DNA of 64,000 bases. Source: Micromonospora parathelypteridis. GTDB taxonomy: Bacteria > Actinomycetota > Actinomycetes > Mycobacteriales > Micromonosporaceae. Below the pieces are notes generated by a model. It was not told the DNA's origin, made no database searches, and was given only the letters and a program-made list of their open reading frames with translations. The position numbers and the translations under genes are program-made. The DNA is taken from positions 3,038,001-3,102,000 of the forward strand of contig NZ_JACHDP010000001.1 of assembly GCF_014201145.1 (NCBI RefSeq), in the 5' to 3' direction. Below are positions 1 through 8,494 of the stretch, piece by piece. Every line of letters begins with the position of its first letter. Within the stretch, counting starts at the first letter, position 1.

Positions 1-29
1 ACGCGTGGCCGGGAGCATGCTTCGAGAAC

Positions 30-41
30 GTTAGCGCTAAC
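30..41. promoter_or_regulatory. LacI-family operator, perfect palindrome
   Basis: GTTAGCGCTAAC is a perfect 12-bp palindrome with a central CG, the typical core of LacI-family operators in actinobacterial sugar-utilisation genes. A second, imperfect lac-operator-like site (TGTGAGCGATAACA) lies at 136-149 and a half-site (CGCTAACA) at 212-219. The regulated gene is probably off the left edge, because the nearest gene inside the window (288-866) is transcribed toward this site. Confidence 0.6.
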
Positions 42-66
42 AACGCGACTGCATGCCTTGGCGCAC

Positions 67-93
67 GCCTGATTCGAGGTCGACGAATCAGGC
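67..93. other. Inverted repeat (hairpin) in left-edge intergenic region
   Basis: Perfect 10-bp arms (GCCTGATTCG at 67-76 and its complement at 84-93) flank a 7-nt loop. There is no following T tract, so it may be a transcript-end hairpin or another protein-binding site. No coding region is seen in 1-287. Confidence 0.4.
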
Positions 94-243
94 TTGCCCG
101 GTAAGCCAAAGGTGTCGTCGTCCTTAGCCATCGACTGTGAGCGATAACATGGCGTTCGTCAAGACGTAACGTGCGGGGAACATCAGCCGGTGGCGGATTG
201 CGGTTGGTAGACGCTAACATCGACGGTTGCCCATGACCATCGT

Positions 244-276
244 CCGGTGCCCGCCGGGGATCCCGGCGGACACCGG
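244..276 (-). terminator. Terminator-like hairpin after the DUF3455 gene
   Basis: Positions 244-258 pair with 262-276 in 14 of 15 positions (only 250/270 mismatched) around a 3-nt loop. It starts 12 bases beyond the stop codon of the minus-strand gene ending at 288, so it is the natural 3' end of that transcript. Confidence 0.65.
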
Positions 277-287
277 GGACCTGGCTG

Positions 288-866
288 TTACCGCTTCGCG
301 GCCCAGAAGACGTAGACCGCGCCGTACGGCACGGCCGCCGTCGCGCCGTCGGTGCACGCGCCGGCCGGTGCGACGCCACCCGAGGTCAGCAGGCGACTGA
401 CGTACGCGACATTGCTGAGAATGCCGGCGCCGGTATGGCTGTCCACCGTCAGCAGCAGCTCGGGGATCGTCCCCGGACGCGGCCTCTCCGCGGTCTTCTT
501 CGCCGTGATCAGTGAACCGTCACGCTCGGACTGCCAACTCGGACCCTTGAAGTGGTGAACCCGGCCACCCGTGCCGATCAGCTGGGCCTCCGGCACGGAC
601 GCGCCGGTGAACGCGCCACCAGCGCAGGTGTAGGTCTGCGTTCCGCGAGTGACGACGTACGCGCCGACGGGGCGAGATCCCGCCGGAGGCTTGATCGTCG
701 AGGTGATGCGCGGGAGGTCGACCTGTCGGGCGTCGGCACCCGCGGCGGCCGGTGCGGCCACCGCGTCCGCCGACGCCGCATGGGGCATCGCGCCGGTCGC
801 CGCCACGACACCAGCCATGCCGATGACCGCGAGCGCTCGGACCCGAGAGTGAAACGTGCTCAGCAT
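288..866 (-). CDS. Secreted DUF3455-like protein
   Basis: The 192-residue protein begins with a Sec signal peptide (basic start, hydrophobic core around residues 9-25, alanine-rich cleavage site near 33). The mature part resembles DUF3455: paired cysteines, a segment reading HHFKGPSWQSERDGS typical of that family, and a C-terminal PYGAVYVFWA. The family has no established biochemical role. The ATG at 866 is chosen because GGAGGA sits at 872-877, six bases upstream; the open frame extends 25 codons further without such support. It is a single-gene unit ending in the hairpin at 244-276. Confidence 0.7.
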   Translation of the reverse strand: MLSTFHSRVRALAVIGMAGVVAATGAMPHAASADAVAAPAAAGADARQVDLPRITSTIKPPAGSRPVGAYVVTRGTQTYTCAGGAFTGASVPEAQLIGTGGRVHHFKGPSWQSERDGSLITAKKTAERPRPGTIPELLLTVDSHTGAGILSNVAYVSRLLTSGGVAPAGACTDGATAAVPYGAVYVFWAAKR

Positions 867-1049
867 GCGATTCCTCCGTTCCAGGTAGGCGCACCTGCGC
901 CCACGTGATTTCTGCACGGACAGCATGCGTACGACGATCAATGTCGCGACGAACTTGACCCATCATTCACCTGGCGGGCTGACCCCCTGGCGGCCCCGAC
1001 GCGACCCTTTGCCGATGATCTTCGGGGTCGGAGAGATCTCCCGGAGATG

Positions 1050-1055
1050 GATAAT
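1050..1055 (+). promoter_or_regulatory. -10-like element GATAAT before the STAND regulator
   Basis: GATAAT lies in an AT-rich patch (1050-1061) unusual for this DNA, about 40 bases before the small ORF at 1097. No convincing -35 is visible at the usual spacing. Confidence 0.35.
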
Positions 1056-1096
1056 GATGATGGTGTAGCCATCGCATCACCGACGGGGGAAGCACA

Positions 1097-1210
1097 ATGA
1101 TTCGAGGCATCCGGGACTGCGCCGATCAGCTTCAACCACCGTCCGCGCTGGGCGGCATGGCGGTGGCGTACCTCGGCCGAGGGTCGATGGTGTCGTGGCT
1201 GTGCCGGTAG
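1097..1210 (+). CDS. Possible small leader ORF (37 aa) overlapping the STAND regulator start
   Basis: An ATG at 1097 is preceded by GGGGGA (1085-1090) at six-base spacing and opens a 37-codon frame ending at TAG 1208-1210. It overlaps the start of the large regulator (GTG 1195) by 16 bases in another frame. The large gene has no good ribosome-binding site of its own, so translation may be coupled to this ORF. The peptide starts MIRGIRDCADQL and ends SMVSWLCR, with no recognised domain. It could be a leader/coupling ORF or a chance frame; the ribosome site and overlap favour the former. Confidence 0.4.
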   Translation: MIRGIRDCADQLQPPSALGGMAVAYLGRGSMVSWLCR

Positions 1211-3843
1211 TCCCGCCGCCGAATCCAGACGAGGTCCGTAGCGTCGCGGAGTTCCTCGCCGCCCTGCGCCGACTGAGAGCCTGGTCGACGCAGACCTACC
1301 GTCAACTCGCGCGGCAGGCGGCGGCTGCAGGTGACAGCATGCCCGCGAGCACCACGGCGACCATGCTCAGCCGTTCCAGCCTGCCCAGGAGCGAGTTGGT
1401 CTCGACCTTCGTCCAGGCGTGCGGGCTCGACGCCGCCGCCGCTGTGCGCTGGGTGGCCGTACGTGACGCCCTCGCCTCCACCAGCACCGTCGGCGACGAC
1501 ACCTCGCCCGCGTTGCCCGGAGGCCCGTGGCAGGCGCCTGCCCGCAACCTCGTGCCCGCCATGCTGCCCACGGACATCGCCGACTTCACCGGCCGAGAAG
1601 AGCACGTGACGACGCTGTACCAGCACCTGGCCGGCCTGGAGCACGACAGCCGGCACCACAATGCCACTCCCATCGCCGTCATCAGCGGCATGGGCGGCGT
1701 CGGCAAGACGACCCTCGCCGTGCATGTCGCGCATCGGCTGGCCGTCGCGTACCCGGACGGCCGGCTGTACGTGAACCTGCGTGGAGCCGAAACGTCACCG
1801 CTGCCCTCCAGCGACGTCCTGGCGAGGTTCCTACGCGCCCTGGGCCTGGACAGCCGGATGATTCCTGCCGACGAGACCGAGCGTGCCGAACTCTTCCGCA
1901 CCCACCTCGCGGGTCGCCGGGTGCTCCTGCTGCTGGACGACGTTGCGAGCGAGGCGCAGGTCAGACCCATTCTCCCGGCAACAGCGACATGCGCGGTGTT
2001 GATTACCAGCCGATCGCGTCTGACGGGCATCGAGGGGACCCGCCGCCTCGACCTGGACGTGTTCCCAACCGCGACCGCGCTGCGGTTGCTGGCCAGTGTC
2101 GCCGGCGTCGACCGGGTCACGGCCGAGCACCTCGAGGCGACACAGATCGTCAGGCTGTGCGGCGGCCTCCCGCTCGCGATACGGGTAGCCGGCGCCCGCC
2201 TGGCCGGGCGACCGACCTGGCGACTCGGACAACTGGCGACGATGCTCGGCGACGAGCGCCGACGCCTGGACCACCTGGCGGCCGGCGACCTGGCCGTCCG
2301 CCCCTCACTCACACTCAGCTACCAAGCGCTCGAGCCAGAGACACGTCGACTGCTCCTCCTACTCAGCGTCTTTGACCTGCCGGACTTCCCGGTGTGGTTC
2401 GCCGCCGTCGTGCTCGGGACCACACTGGACAGCGGCATGGCGCACGCCGAAGCGCTGGTGGATGCGCAACTACTCACCGCCGTCGGCACCGACGTCTGCG
2501 GCCAGCACCGCTACCGGTTCCACGATCTGGTGCGGCTGTTCGCCAGAGAACGCGCGGCCCTGGAGGAAACTCGCGAGGCGACAGCGGACGCCCTGCGCCG
2601 CGGACTCGGTGGCTGGCTCGCCGTCGCCGAGCGGATGGCCAGGCACATCCCGGGGCCCTGCTACGCGGCGATCAGCGGACCTGCCGCGCGGCCGCCGATG
2701 GACTGGTCCCATCCGTACCTGTCGGATCCCGACCCGGCACGGTGGTTCGACGCCGAGAAGGCGACGCTGCTGTCGATCATCCGGCAAGCCTGCGTACTCG
2801 GCTGTGACGACCTGGCCTTCGACCTGGCCGGATGCATGGAGAAATACTTCGACGTGCGCGGCATGTACCGCGACTGGGCCGACATCAACACCGAGGTTCT
2901 GTCCGTGTGCAGGGCCGCGGGTAACCGCCTTGGTGAGGCCGTCATGCTGCGCGGGCTCATCGATGTGACGACGTGGATCGACGACCGGCCCTCCGGTGAC
3001 GCCATGTCCCGCCACCACGAGGAATCGCAGCGGCTACTGGCCATGTTCACCAAGCTGCGACACGAGCCGGGCATGTGTGACGCCGCGGTGATGTGCGCGT
3101 GGGCACTCGCCGCCGCCGGCGACCACTCCGCGGCGGCTGCGTACGCCAGTCAGGCCCTGCAACTCGCCGAGCGGTCGGATCACCGAGGCGGTCGGATTCG
3201 AGCTCGGCTCGCACTGTCGATCGTCAGCTACGAACAGGGGCGCTTCGCGGACGCCGCGTTACTCATCGAGATGCTGGACGAGGCACGCGCATTGAACAAC
3301 CCGCGCTGGGTCGCGACCGTGCTGCAGTTCGCCGGCATCGCCCACGCTGACCTCGGCGACTTCGCGCGAAGCCAACAGATGCTGTACGAGTCGATGAGCA
3401 TCGCCCTACGCCACGGCGACACCTACACCCACGTGTTCACCCTGATCGCGTTGGCCCGCCTGGAGAAGCGACGCGGCGCCTCCACCGCGCGGGCGACGGC
3501 CGAAGCGGCGGTGATACTCAGTCGCGAGCACAACATGGCCCACCACCTGGCTGAAGCGCTGATGGTGCTGGGCGAGATCGAGTTGGCGGAGGATCGCCCC
3601 ACCGACGCGGTCGACCACCTTGAGGAGTCCGTCGCGCTGTGGAGGACACGCGGTTGGCATTCCATGCATGCCGCGGCACTGGCAAGCCTCAGCCATGCCT
3701 ACGCGCGCACCGATTCGCCGGCCGCCCGACGAGCGCTCGAAGAGGCCAACGCAATCTCCGCCCGCCTCGGTGCCACCGCCAAGGAGGCTCCACCACCCGC
3801 TCGCATACCCACCAACGGCCGACATCGGTACTTGAGCATCTGA
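1195..3843 (+). CDS. STAND-family regulator: helical N-terminus, NB-ARC ATPase, TPR repeats
   Basis: The 882-residue protein has an N-terminal region (about 13-95) resembling the degenerate XRE-like helix-turn-helix seen in actinobacterial NB-ARC proteins. An NB-ARC ATPase follows, with P-loop GMGGVGKTT (165-173), Walker B VLLLLDD (244-250), the ITSRSRL sensor-1 segment and the GLPLAI motif. The C-terminal half is alpha-helical with tetratricopeptide-like repeats (about 540-860). Such proteins are ATP-driven switches in which the TPR domain senses a ligand or partner. The GTG start at 1195 follows only a weak ribosome site and overlaps the small ORF at 1097. No effector enzyme is fused and no cognate target is evident nearby. 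Confidence 0.8.
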   Translation: MAVPVVPPPNPDEVRSVAEFLAALRRLRAWSTQTYRQLARQAAAAGDSMPASTTATMLSRSSLPRSELVSTFVQACGLDAAAAVRWVAVRDALASTSTVGDDTSPALPGGPWQAPARNLVPAMLPTDIADFTGREEHVTTLYQHLAGLEHDSRHHNATPIAVISGMGGVGKTTLAVHVAHRLAVAYPDGRLYVNLRGAETSPLPSSDVLARFLRALGLDSRMIPADETERAELFRTHLAGRRVLLLLDDVASEAQVRPILPATATCAVLITSRSRLTGIEGTRRLDLDVFPTATALRLLASVAGVDRVTAEHLEATQIVRLCGGLPLAIRVAGARLAGRPTWRLGQLATMLGDERRRLDHLAAGDLAVRPSLTLSYQALEPETRRLLLLLSVFDLPDFPVWFAAVVLGTTLDSGMAHAEALVDAQLLTAVGTDVCGQHRYRFHDLVRLFARERAALEETREATADALRRGLGGWLAVAERMARHIPGPCYAAISGPAARPPMDWSHPYLSDPDPARWFDAEKATLLSIIRQACVLGCDDLAFDLAGCMEKYFDVRGMYRDWADINTEVLSVCRAAGNRLGEAVMLRGLIDVTTWIDDRPSGDAMSRHHEESQRLLAMFTKLRHEPGMCDAAVMCAWALAAAGDHSAAAAYASQALQLAERSDHRGGRIRARLALSIVSYEQGRFADAALLIEMLDEARALNNPRWVATVLQFAGIAHADLGDFARSQQMLYESMSIALRHGDTYTHVFTLIALARLEKRRGASTARATAEAAVILSREHNMAHHLAEALMVLGEIELAEDRPTDAVDHLEESVALWRTRGWHSMHAAALASLSHAYARTDSPAARRALEEANAISARLGATAKEAPPPARIPTNGRHRYLSI

Positions 3844-3886
3844 GCCGCTGACAGCCACGGTAGTCGATCTGCGGTAGCCTCACGTC

Positions 3887-4438
3887 ATGAATGCAACCTG
3901 GCCGATGATCAAGCGACTCGGTCTGTTGTGGACACTTGCGGTGCTGCTCCTGGTGCTTTTTGCGCACGGACTACGCGCCGAGTACCTGCCGATCGAGGCG
4001 CTCACCGCCACCGTCTGGGCGGTGCTCCTCGGCCTGGGCGCGATCCTGGCGAGTCGGCTGGCGAGGTCGGGGCACGCCAAGAGTGCCGTCGTGCTGTTGT
4101 GTGTCGCGACGCTGGTGGCCTGCGATGTGGCAGTTGTCGTCGACAGTGCGTTGATCTACGACGGGACCGGTTACTGGACGCTCAACGGTGGTGTGAGCCT
4201 GCCATATTCGTACGCGCCGCTGTGGTACCCGGCCGCACTGCTGCCGTCGATGGATGTCCTCGGCGTCGACCAGACGACCATCACCGCAGGCGACTTCGAG
4301 TGGCAGGCGGAGCACATCGCTCCCGTGGCCCTGGTGCTGACCATCGCGTCAGTCGTCTTCGTCGCCTCCGTGCTGCGGGCGCTGTTCGGACGTCGTCAGG
4401 CCAGCCCGGAGTTCGGGCCGGGTCGCGCCTATTCATAA
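3887..4438 (+). CDS. Small integral membrane protein, function unknown
   Basis: The 183-residue protein has four likely membrane spans (about 11-29, 37-57, 67-88 and 145-168). A polar extracytoplasmic loop between spans 3 and 4 is rich in Tyr and Trp. No family is recognised. It lies 43 bases after the STAND regulator in the same direction. A TAGCCT -10-like hexamer at 3875-3880 ends six bases before the ATG and there is no ribosome site, so it is probably a leaderless transcript rather than part of the upstream operon. Confidence 0.6.
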   Translation: MNATWPMIKRLGLLWTLAVLLLVLFAHGLRAEYLPIEALTATVWAVLLGLGAILASRLARSGHAKSAVVLLCVATLVACDVAVVVDSALIYDGTGYWTLNGGVSLPYSYAPLWYPAALLPSMDVLGVDQTTITAGDFEWQAEHIAPVALVLTIASVVFVASVLRALFGRRQASPEFGPGRAYS

Positions 4439-4535
4439 CGCCAGGACCGCCACCGCGCAGTGCGCCCCGGACTCCGCGACCAGGTTCCGGTGCTGCGCCA
4501 TGTCCTCCCGCGCGGCCACGTAAGAACATTGACCC

Positions 4536-5903
4536 ATGGACACGGATGTGGTGATTGCCGGATGTGGACCGGTCGGAGCCGTGCTCGCCGCACTGCTCGG
4601 TGACCGTGGCATCCGCGTCGTCGTCGTGGACCCGGCGTCCGACGCCCGGTCTGGGCCGCACGCCCACCCGCGGGCGGCGGTCCTCGACTCGCACGTGCAG
4701 CGGATCCTCCGCCGCATCGACGGCTTGGACGACTGGGACGAGTGGGCGACGCCGTTGCGCCGTACGCAACTACTCGGCCCCGATCGCCGCCCGCTGCTGA
4801 CGCTTCGTCTGGCGGATGGCGTCCCGGCTGGCGTCATGCTCGACCAGCCCCGCCTGGAGCGGGCACTACGCGACCGACTGGCGCGGATGCCCACGGTGCA
4901 CCTCCACACCGGTCGGTCGGTGACAGCGCTCGAGCAGTCGGGCGACATCGTCGCCGTCACGCTCGACGACGGCTCGACGCTGACCGCCGCGTGGCTCGTC
5001 GGTTGCGACGGGGCGTCGAGCACCGTGCGGGGCCTCATCGGTGCCTCCTATGACGGCGTCAGCTACCCGGAGCCGTGGCTGGTGGTCGACGCCCGCACCG
5101 ATGGGCACAGCACCGGCGAGCCGATGTTCTCCCACGTGCTCGACCCGGCCCGGCCGATGGTGACGTTCGAGCGGCCCGGCGTTCGGAGGTGGGAGTGGAT
5201 GCTGCTGCCCGACGAGGACCCGGTCGGCATGGTCGCGCGGATTGACCAGCTGATCCAGCCATGGGCGGATCCTGCGGCGCTGCGGGTCGAGCGGGCCGCG
5301 GTGTTCACGTTCCATGCCCGTACGGCCTCGGCATGGCGCCGCGGCCGCGTGCTGCTCGCCGGCGACGCGGCGCACTCGATGCCGCCGTTCACCGGTCAGG
5401 GCCTCGGCGCCGGCCTACGCGATGTCGCGACCCTGTCCTGGCTGCTGGCCGACGCGCCCGGCGACGTGGACCGCTACGAGCGCGAGCGGCGGCCAGCCGT
5501 GGCGCGGATGACCCGCACGGCGTTACTCACCGGCCGGGTGATGCTCGGTCGCAACCGTTTCACGGCAGCCGCGCTGCGCGGACTGGTGCGGACCGCAGGG
5601 ATGCTCCCAGGCCTCGACGCGCGCGTAGCCAGGGCAGCCGCAGCGCCTGAGCGCCTCCCCGACGGCACCCGGCAACTGCCCGATGCCCCGCTCGTCGTTG
5701 ACGGCCGGCGCACCAACCTCGACGCGCTGCTGGGCAACCGGTGGGGCGTCATCGGCGGCGAGGCCTGCGGCCTCGACGCCGGCACCATGGCGTGGCTCAC
5801 CACGCACGGCGCCGTCTTCGCCGACGTGGACAGGTTTGCAAAAGGACAAGCGACGATCGTGCGCCCGGACCGCTTCATCGCGACCACTGTCCCGTTCGCC
5901 TGA
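4536..5903 (+). CDS. FAD-dependent monooxygenase (class A aromatic hydroxylase type)
   Basis: The 455-residue protein has the three signatures of single-component flavoprotein hydroxylases. These are the FAD Rossmann motif GCGPVG (9-14), the DG motif GCDGASSTVR (157-166) and the GD motif RVLLAGDAAHSMPP (271-284). The family uses NAD(P)H and O2 to hydroxylate aromatic or polyketide substrates; MhpA and antibiotic-tailoring hydroxylases are relatives. A short thioredoxin-like C-terminal domain (about 380-455) fits the same group. No catabolic or biosynthetic partners are adjacent, so the substrate is unknown. The transcript ends at the hairpin 5938-5979. Confidence 0.85.
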   Translation: MDTDVVIAGCGPVGAVLAALLGDRGIRVVVVDPASDARSGPHAHPRAAVLDSHVQRILRRIDGLDDWDEWATPLRRTQLLGPDRRPLLTLRLADGVPAGVMLDQPRLERALRDRLARMPTVHLHTGRSVTALEQSGDIVAVTLDDGSTLTAAWLVGCDGASSTVRGLIGASYDGVSYPEPWLVVDARTDGHSTGEPMFSHVLDPARPMVTFERPGVRRWEWMLLPDEDPVGMVARIDQLIQPWADPAALRVERAAVFTFHARTASAWRRGRVLLAGDAAHSMPPFTGQGLGAGLRDVATLSWLLADAPGDVDRYERERRPAVARMTRTALLTGRVMLGRNRFTAAALRGLVRTAGMLPGLDARVARAAAAPERLPDGTRQLPDAPLVVDGRRTNLDALLGNRWGVIGGEACGLDAGTMAWLTTHGAVFADVDRFAKGQATIVRPDRFIATTVPFA

Positions 5904-5937
5904 GCGGCATATCAAAGCCTGATTCCGGCGGACGTGA

Positions 5938-5979
5938 AAGAACCCCCGACCCTGCCGTTCTGGCTGGTCGGGGGCTCTT
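5938..5979. terminator. Intrinsic terminator between the monooxygenase and tRNA-Arg
   Basis: Arms 5938-5951 and 5966-5979 form a 14-bp stem (one G-U pair) with a 14-nt loop, followed by TTTCTTTCC. It sits between genes that converge on it, so it can serve both strands. Confidence 0.8.
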
Positions 5980-5993
5980 TCTTTCCTGCTCTG

Positions 5994-6066
5994 TGCGCCC
6001 GAAGGGACTCGAACCCCTAACCTTCTGATCCGTAGTCAGATGCTCTATCCATTGAGCTACGGGCGC
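5994..6066 (-). tRNA. tRNA-Arg (ACG)
   Basis: The minus strand folds as a 73-nt cloverleaf. The acceptor is GCGCCCG/CGGGCGC with discriminator A, the anticodon loop CTACGGA gives ACG, and the T loop is TTCGAGT. CCA is not encoded. It reads CGN arginine codons after A34 deamination. Confidence 0.95.
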
Positions 6067-6101
6067 TCGTGCTCAGCCAGTCTACACACCCGGCTTTCGC
6101 G

Positions 6102-6192
6102 CGGAGACTCCGGGATTCGAACCCGGGAGGGGCTTTAAGACCCCAACCGCATTAGCAGTGCGGCGCCATAGACCAGACTAGGCGAAGTCTCC
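6102..6192 (-). tRNA. tRNA-Ser (GCT)
   Basis: A 91-nt class II tRNA on the minus strand with a long variable arm. The acceptor is GGAGACT/AGTCTCC, the anticodon loop CTGCTAA gives GCT (AGC/AGU serine codons), the discriminator is G and CCA is not encoded. It lies 36 bases upstream of tRNA-Arg in the same direction, so the two are probably cotranscribed. Confidence 0.95.
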
Positions 6193-6337
6193 CAGGTGGC
6201 CCGCAGACCACCGCGCCCGAGAATACAGGTCGCTACCCACCGGGAGCAAAACGACTTCCGGGGTACGCCCACCGCGGCCACCCGGACCCGTGTTTCGGCG
6301 CTGTGCGGCAGCGTGATCGGGACTACGCTCCATCGAT

Positions 6338-7618
6338 ATGCAGGAGCAGCCGCCCAGCGAGTCGACCCGTCGAGAGCCTGCTGAGAGAGCGCGTCGGCGC
6401 TCCCCGCGGGCCACCTTCACGCCGCCGGCTGTTGCCGAGCAGCCCGCGGAGACGGCGGCACCGCCGGCCGCCGCTCCGGCGAGCCAGCGTCCTCGACGGG
6501 CCAAGGCCGCCCCGGCGGTGCTCTTCCAGCCACCGGAGCCGGACCGCCTCCTGCCCCGACAGCCGAGCCGCCCGCCGACCGACCCGACCGACGACCAGCC
6601 AAGCCGGCCGAGCAGCGAGCAAGCAGACCCGCCAACCGCCACCGGAGGCAGCAGTGAGCCAGGCCCGGCGGCAGTCGAGCCGGCGACCCGGCCGCCGAAG
6701 GCCCGAACCACCCCCGTTCGAAAGGCCGCCACCAGGAAGGCACCCACAACGACGGCCGATGTGACCCCGAGCACACCGGCTGCGGCGCCGGCACCCTCCC
6801 CGCGCAAGCGTGCCCCGAGCCCCACCAAACGGGCGGCGCCCGCTCGGAAGAGCACGACGCCGAGAGAGCCCGTAGCCGAGCAGGACAGGGCACCGGCAAC
6901 CCCCACCACCGCGCAGACCGCCCCGGCTCTGGGGCATACCCCGGAATCGGAGCTGCGGGCGGTCGCCGCGCGCGTGCTCGACCACCCGGGCTTCGCGCCG
7001 GAGCTGTTGGCTCTGGCCGCGGTGCGGGCGCTCGGGCCGGGCGCGGCCGAGTGGGCCGAGCGCCTGCGGGTCCGGTACCCGGACGCGTCGGCGGACGGCC
7101 TGGCCCGGTTGGCCACCCAGCGGTTCGTCCGCTCGGCGGGCGCGGGCGGGGCGACCGCGGCGCTGGCCGGTCTCTTCGCGCCGCTGGCCGAGTTGGCCTC
7201 GGTGCTGTGGACGCACGCGAATCTGGTGCTGCACCTTGCTGCGGCCTACGGCAAGGATCCAGCCGATCCCGCCCGGGCCGTCGAGCTGCTGGTGCTCACC
7301 CAGGTGCATCCGGACCCGGCGAGCGCGCGGGCGGCCCTGGCTGCCGCAGAGCAGGCGGGCGATCCGGTCGACGGGGCCTGGCCGCGGGCGGCAGAGGCGG
7401 CCTGGCGGCTGGCCGCGCCGCTCACCGCCCAGGCCAGCGGTTGGGTTGCGTTGCGGCTGGTGGCCCGGCTGCTACCGGGAGCGGCGGTGCTCGCGGCGGC
7501 GCTGGGAGACGCGGCGGCGGCCGACCGGCTCGCGGCCCGAACGGCGGCCGCCTACCGACCCAGCCGGGCGCTGACCGGTCAGAGCCAGTCGAACCACTCC
7601 CGGGGCAGCAGCGCGTAG
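6338..7618 (+). CDS. EcsC-like protein with a long Pro/Ala/Arg-rich N-terminus
   Basis: The first ~200 of 426 residues are a low-complexity, proline-, alanine- and arginine-rich tail without predicted fold. The C-terminal ~200 residues resemble EcsC-type helical proteins, with amphipathic helices and a segment LHLAAAYGKDPADPARAVEL characteristic of that family. The biochemical role of such proteins is not settled. TACGCT at 6324-6329 lies eight bases before the ATG and no ribosome site is present, suggesting a leaderless mRNA. The 3' end overlaps the convergent CPBP gene by 40 bases. Confidence 0.6.
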   Translation: MQEQPPSESTRREPAERARRRSPRATFTPPAVAEQPAETAAPPAAAPASQRPRRAKAAPAVLFQPPEPDRLLPRQPSRPPTDPTDDQPSRPSSEQADPPTATGGSSEPGPAAVEPATRPPKARTTPVRKAATRKAPTTTADVTPSTPAAAPAPSPRKRAPSPTKRAAPARKSTTPREPVAEQDRAPATPTTAQTAPALGHTPESELRAVAARVLDHPGFAPELLALAAVRALGPGAAEWAERLRVRYPDASADGLARLATQRFVRSAGAGGATAALAGLFAPLAELASVLWTHANLVLHLAAAYGKDPADPARAVELLVLTQVHPDPASARAALAAAEQAGDPVDGAWPRAAEAAWRLAAPLTAQASGWVALRLVARLLPGAAVLAAALGDAAAADRLAARTAAAYRPSRALTGQSQSNHSRGSSA

Positions 7619-8415
7619 CCGACGAAGGCGACCACGTCGAGCAGCGTGTGCGCGATGATCAGTGGCATTACCCGCCGGGTGCGCAGGTAGAAGAGGCTGA
7701 ACACGACGCCCATCACCGCGTTGCCGACGAACGCGCCGAAGCCTTGGTAGAGGTGGTACGAGCCGCGTAGCAGCGCGCTGGTCGCGATGATCGCGGCGAG
7801 CCGCCACTGGAACTGGCGCAGTCGGGTGACCAGGTAGCCGACCACGATCACCTCCTCCAGCACGGCGTTCTGCACGGCGGCGAGGATCAGCACCGGGATC
7901 GCCCACCAGACGTCCGGCAGCGCGGCCGGCACGAGCGTGGCGTTGAGGCCGAGCTGAGCCGCCACCCAGACCAGGGCCAGCCCGGGCAGGCCGATCAGCG
8001 CGGCCAGGCCAGCGCCGCGGGCCAGGTCCTGGCCGGGCCGCCGGGCGTCCAGGCCGAGGGTCCGCGCAGGGTCGCCGGGGTCGCGGCTGAGCAGGTGTAC
8101 GGCGAGCAGCACCGGAAGCAGCGCGAACACGATGCCGAGCAGCTGGTACGTCAGGTCCAGCCAGTGTCGGGTCGACGCCGAGGTGTTCAGCGAGGCGGTC
8201 TGCTTGGAGAGCGGACCCTCGGCGGTCAGCTTCGCGATGATCGAGACCACCGCGTAGACCGCGGACTGGCCGAGGGAGAGGCCGAGGACCAGCAGCGTCT
8301 CGGTGCCCAGTAGTCGGCGGGACACCGGGCGGGTCAGCTCAACGGTCACCGCACCACTCTGCCCGACGGGCGGCACCACTGACACGGCTGACCGGCCAGC
8401 ATGAGCCGATCGCAC
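7579..8415 (-). CDS. CPBP-family intramembrane metalloprotease
   Basis: The polytopic membrane protein has 278 residues with about seven spans. The CPBP (CAAX protease/bacteriocin-processing, Abi) core is present: motif 1 EEVIVVGYLVTRLRQ, motif 2 LLRGSYHLYQG and motif 3 PLIIAHTLLD, which carry the Glu and His metal ligands. Relatives cleave substrates in the membrane or act in bacteriocin self-immunity; the substrate here is unknown. The frame opens with GTG at 8415, but GTG at 8349 would also give a complete protein and would leave room for the divergent promoter of the gene at 8495. Neither has a strong ribosome site. Confidence 0.8.
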   Translation of the reverse strand: MRSAHAGRSAVSVVPPVGQSGAVTVELTRPVSRRLLGTETLLVLGLSLGQSAVYAVVSIIAKLTAEGPLSKQTASLNTSASTRHWLDLTYQLLGIVFALLPVLLAVHLLSRDPGDPARTLGLDARRPGQDLARGAGLAALIGLPGLALVWVAAQLGLNATLVPAALPDVWWAIPVLILAAVQNAVLEEVIVVGYLVTRLRQFQWRLAAIIATSALLRGSYHLYQGFGAFVGNAVMGVVFSLFYLRTRRVMPLIIAHTLLDVVAFVGYALLPREWFDWL

Positions 8416-8426
8416 ATTCTGTGCGA
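8410..8426. promoter_or_regulatory. Inverted repeat in the flavohemoprotein promoter region
   Basis: TCGCAC-ATTCT-GTGCGA has perfect 6-bp arms and a 5-bp centre. It sits about 70 bases upstream of the flavohemoprotein start and is a candidate operator. Which regulator binds it cannot be told from sequence. Confidence 0.4.
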
Positions 8427-8494
8427 CCAGTCGACACTCTCCGTGGACATTCTATGGGCGCCCGATCCGCTGCCGACTGGAGGAGGAGCGCCGC

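Noticed and set aside
136..149. True lac operator
   Set aside because: Resemblance to the E. coli operator reflects the shared LacI-family core; no lactose genes are present.
7579..7618. The 40-base overlap of the EcsC-like and CPBP genes as a frameshift or truncation
   Set aside because: Both C-termini read through to clean stops and the CPBP end looks natural; convergent 3' overlaps are common in such compact genomes.
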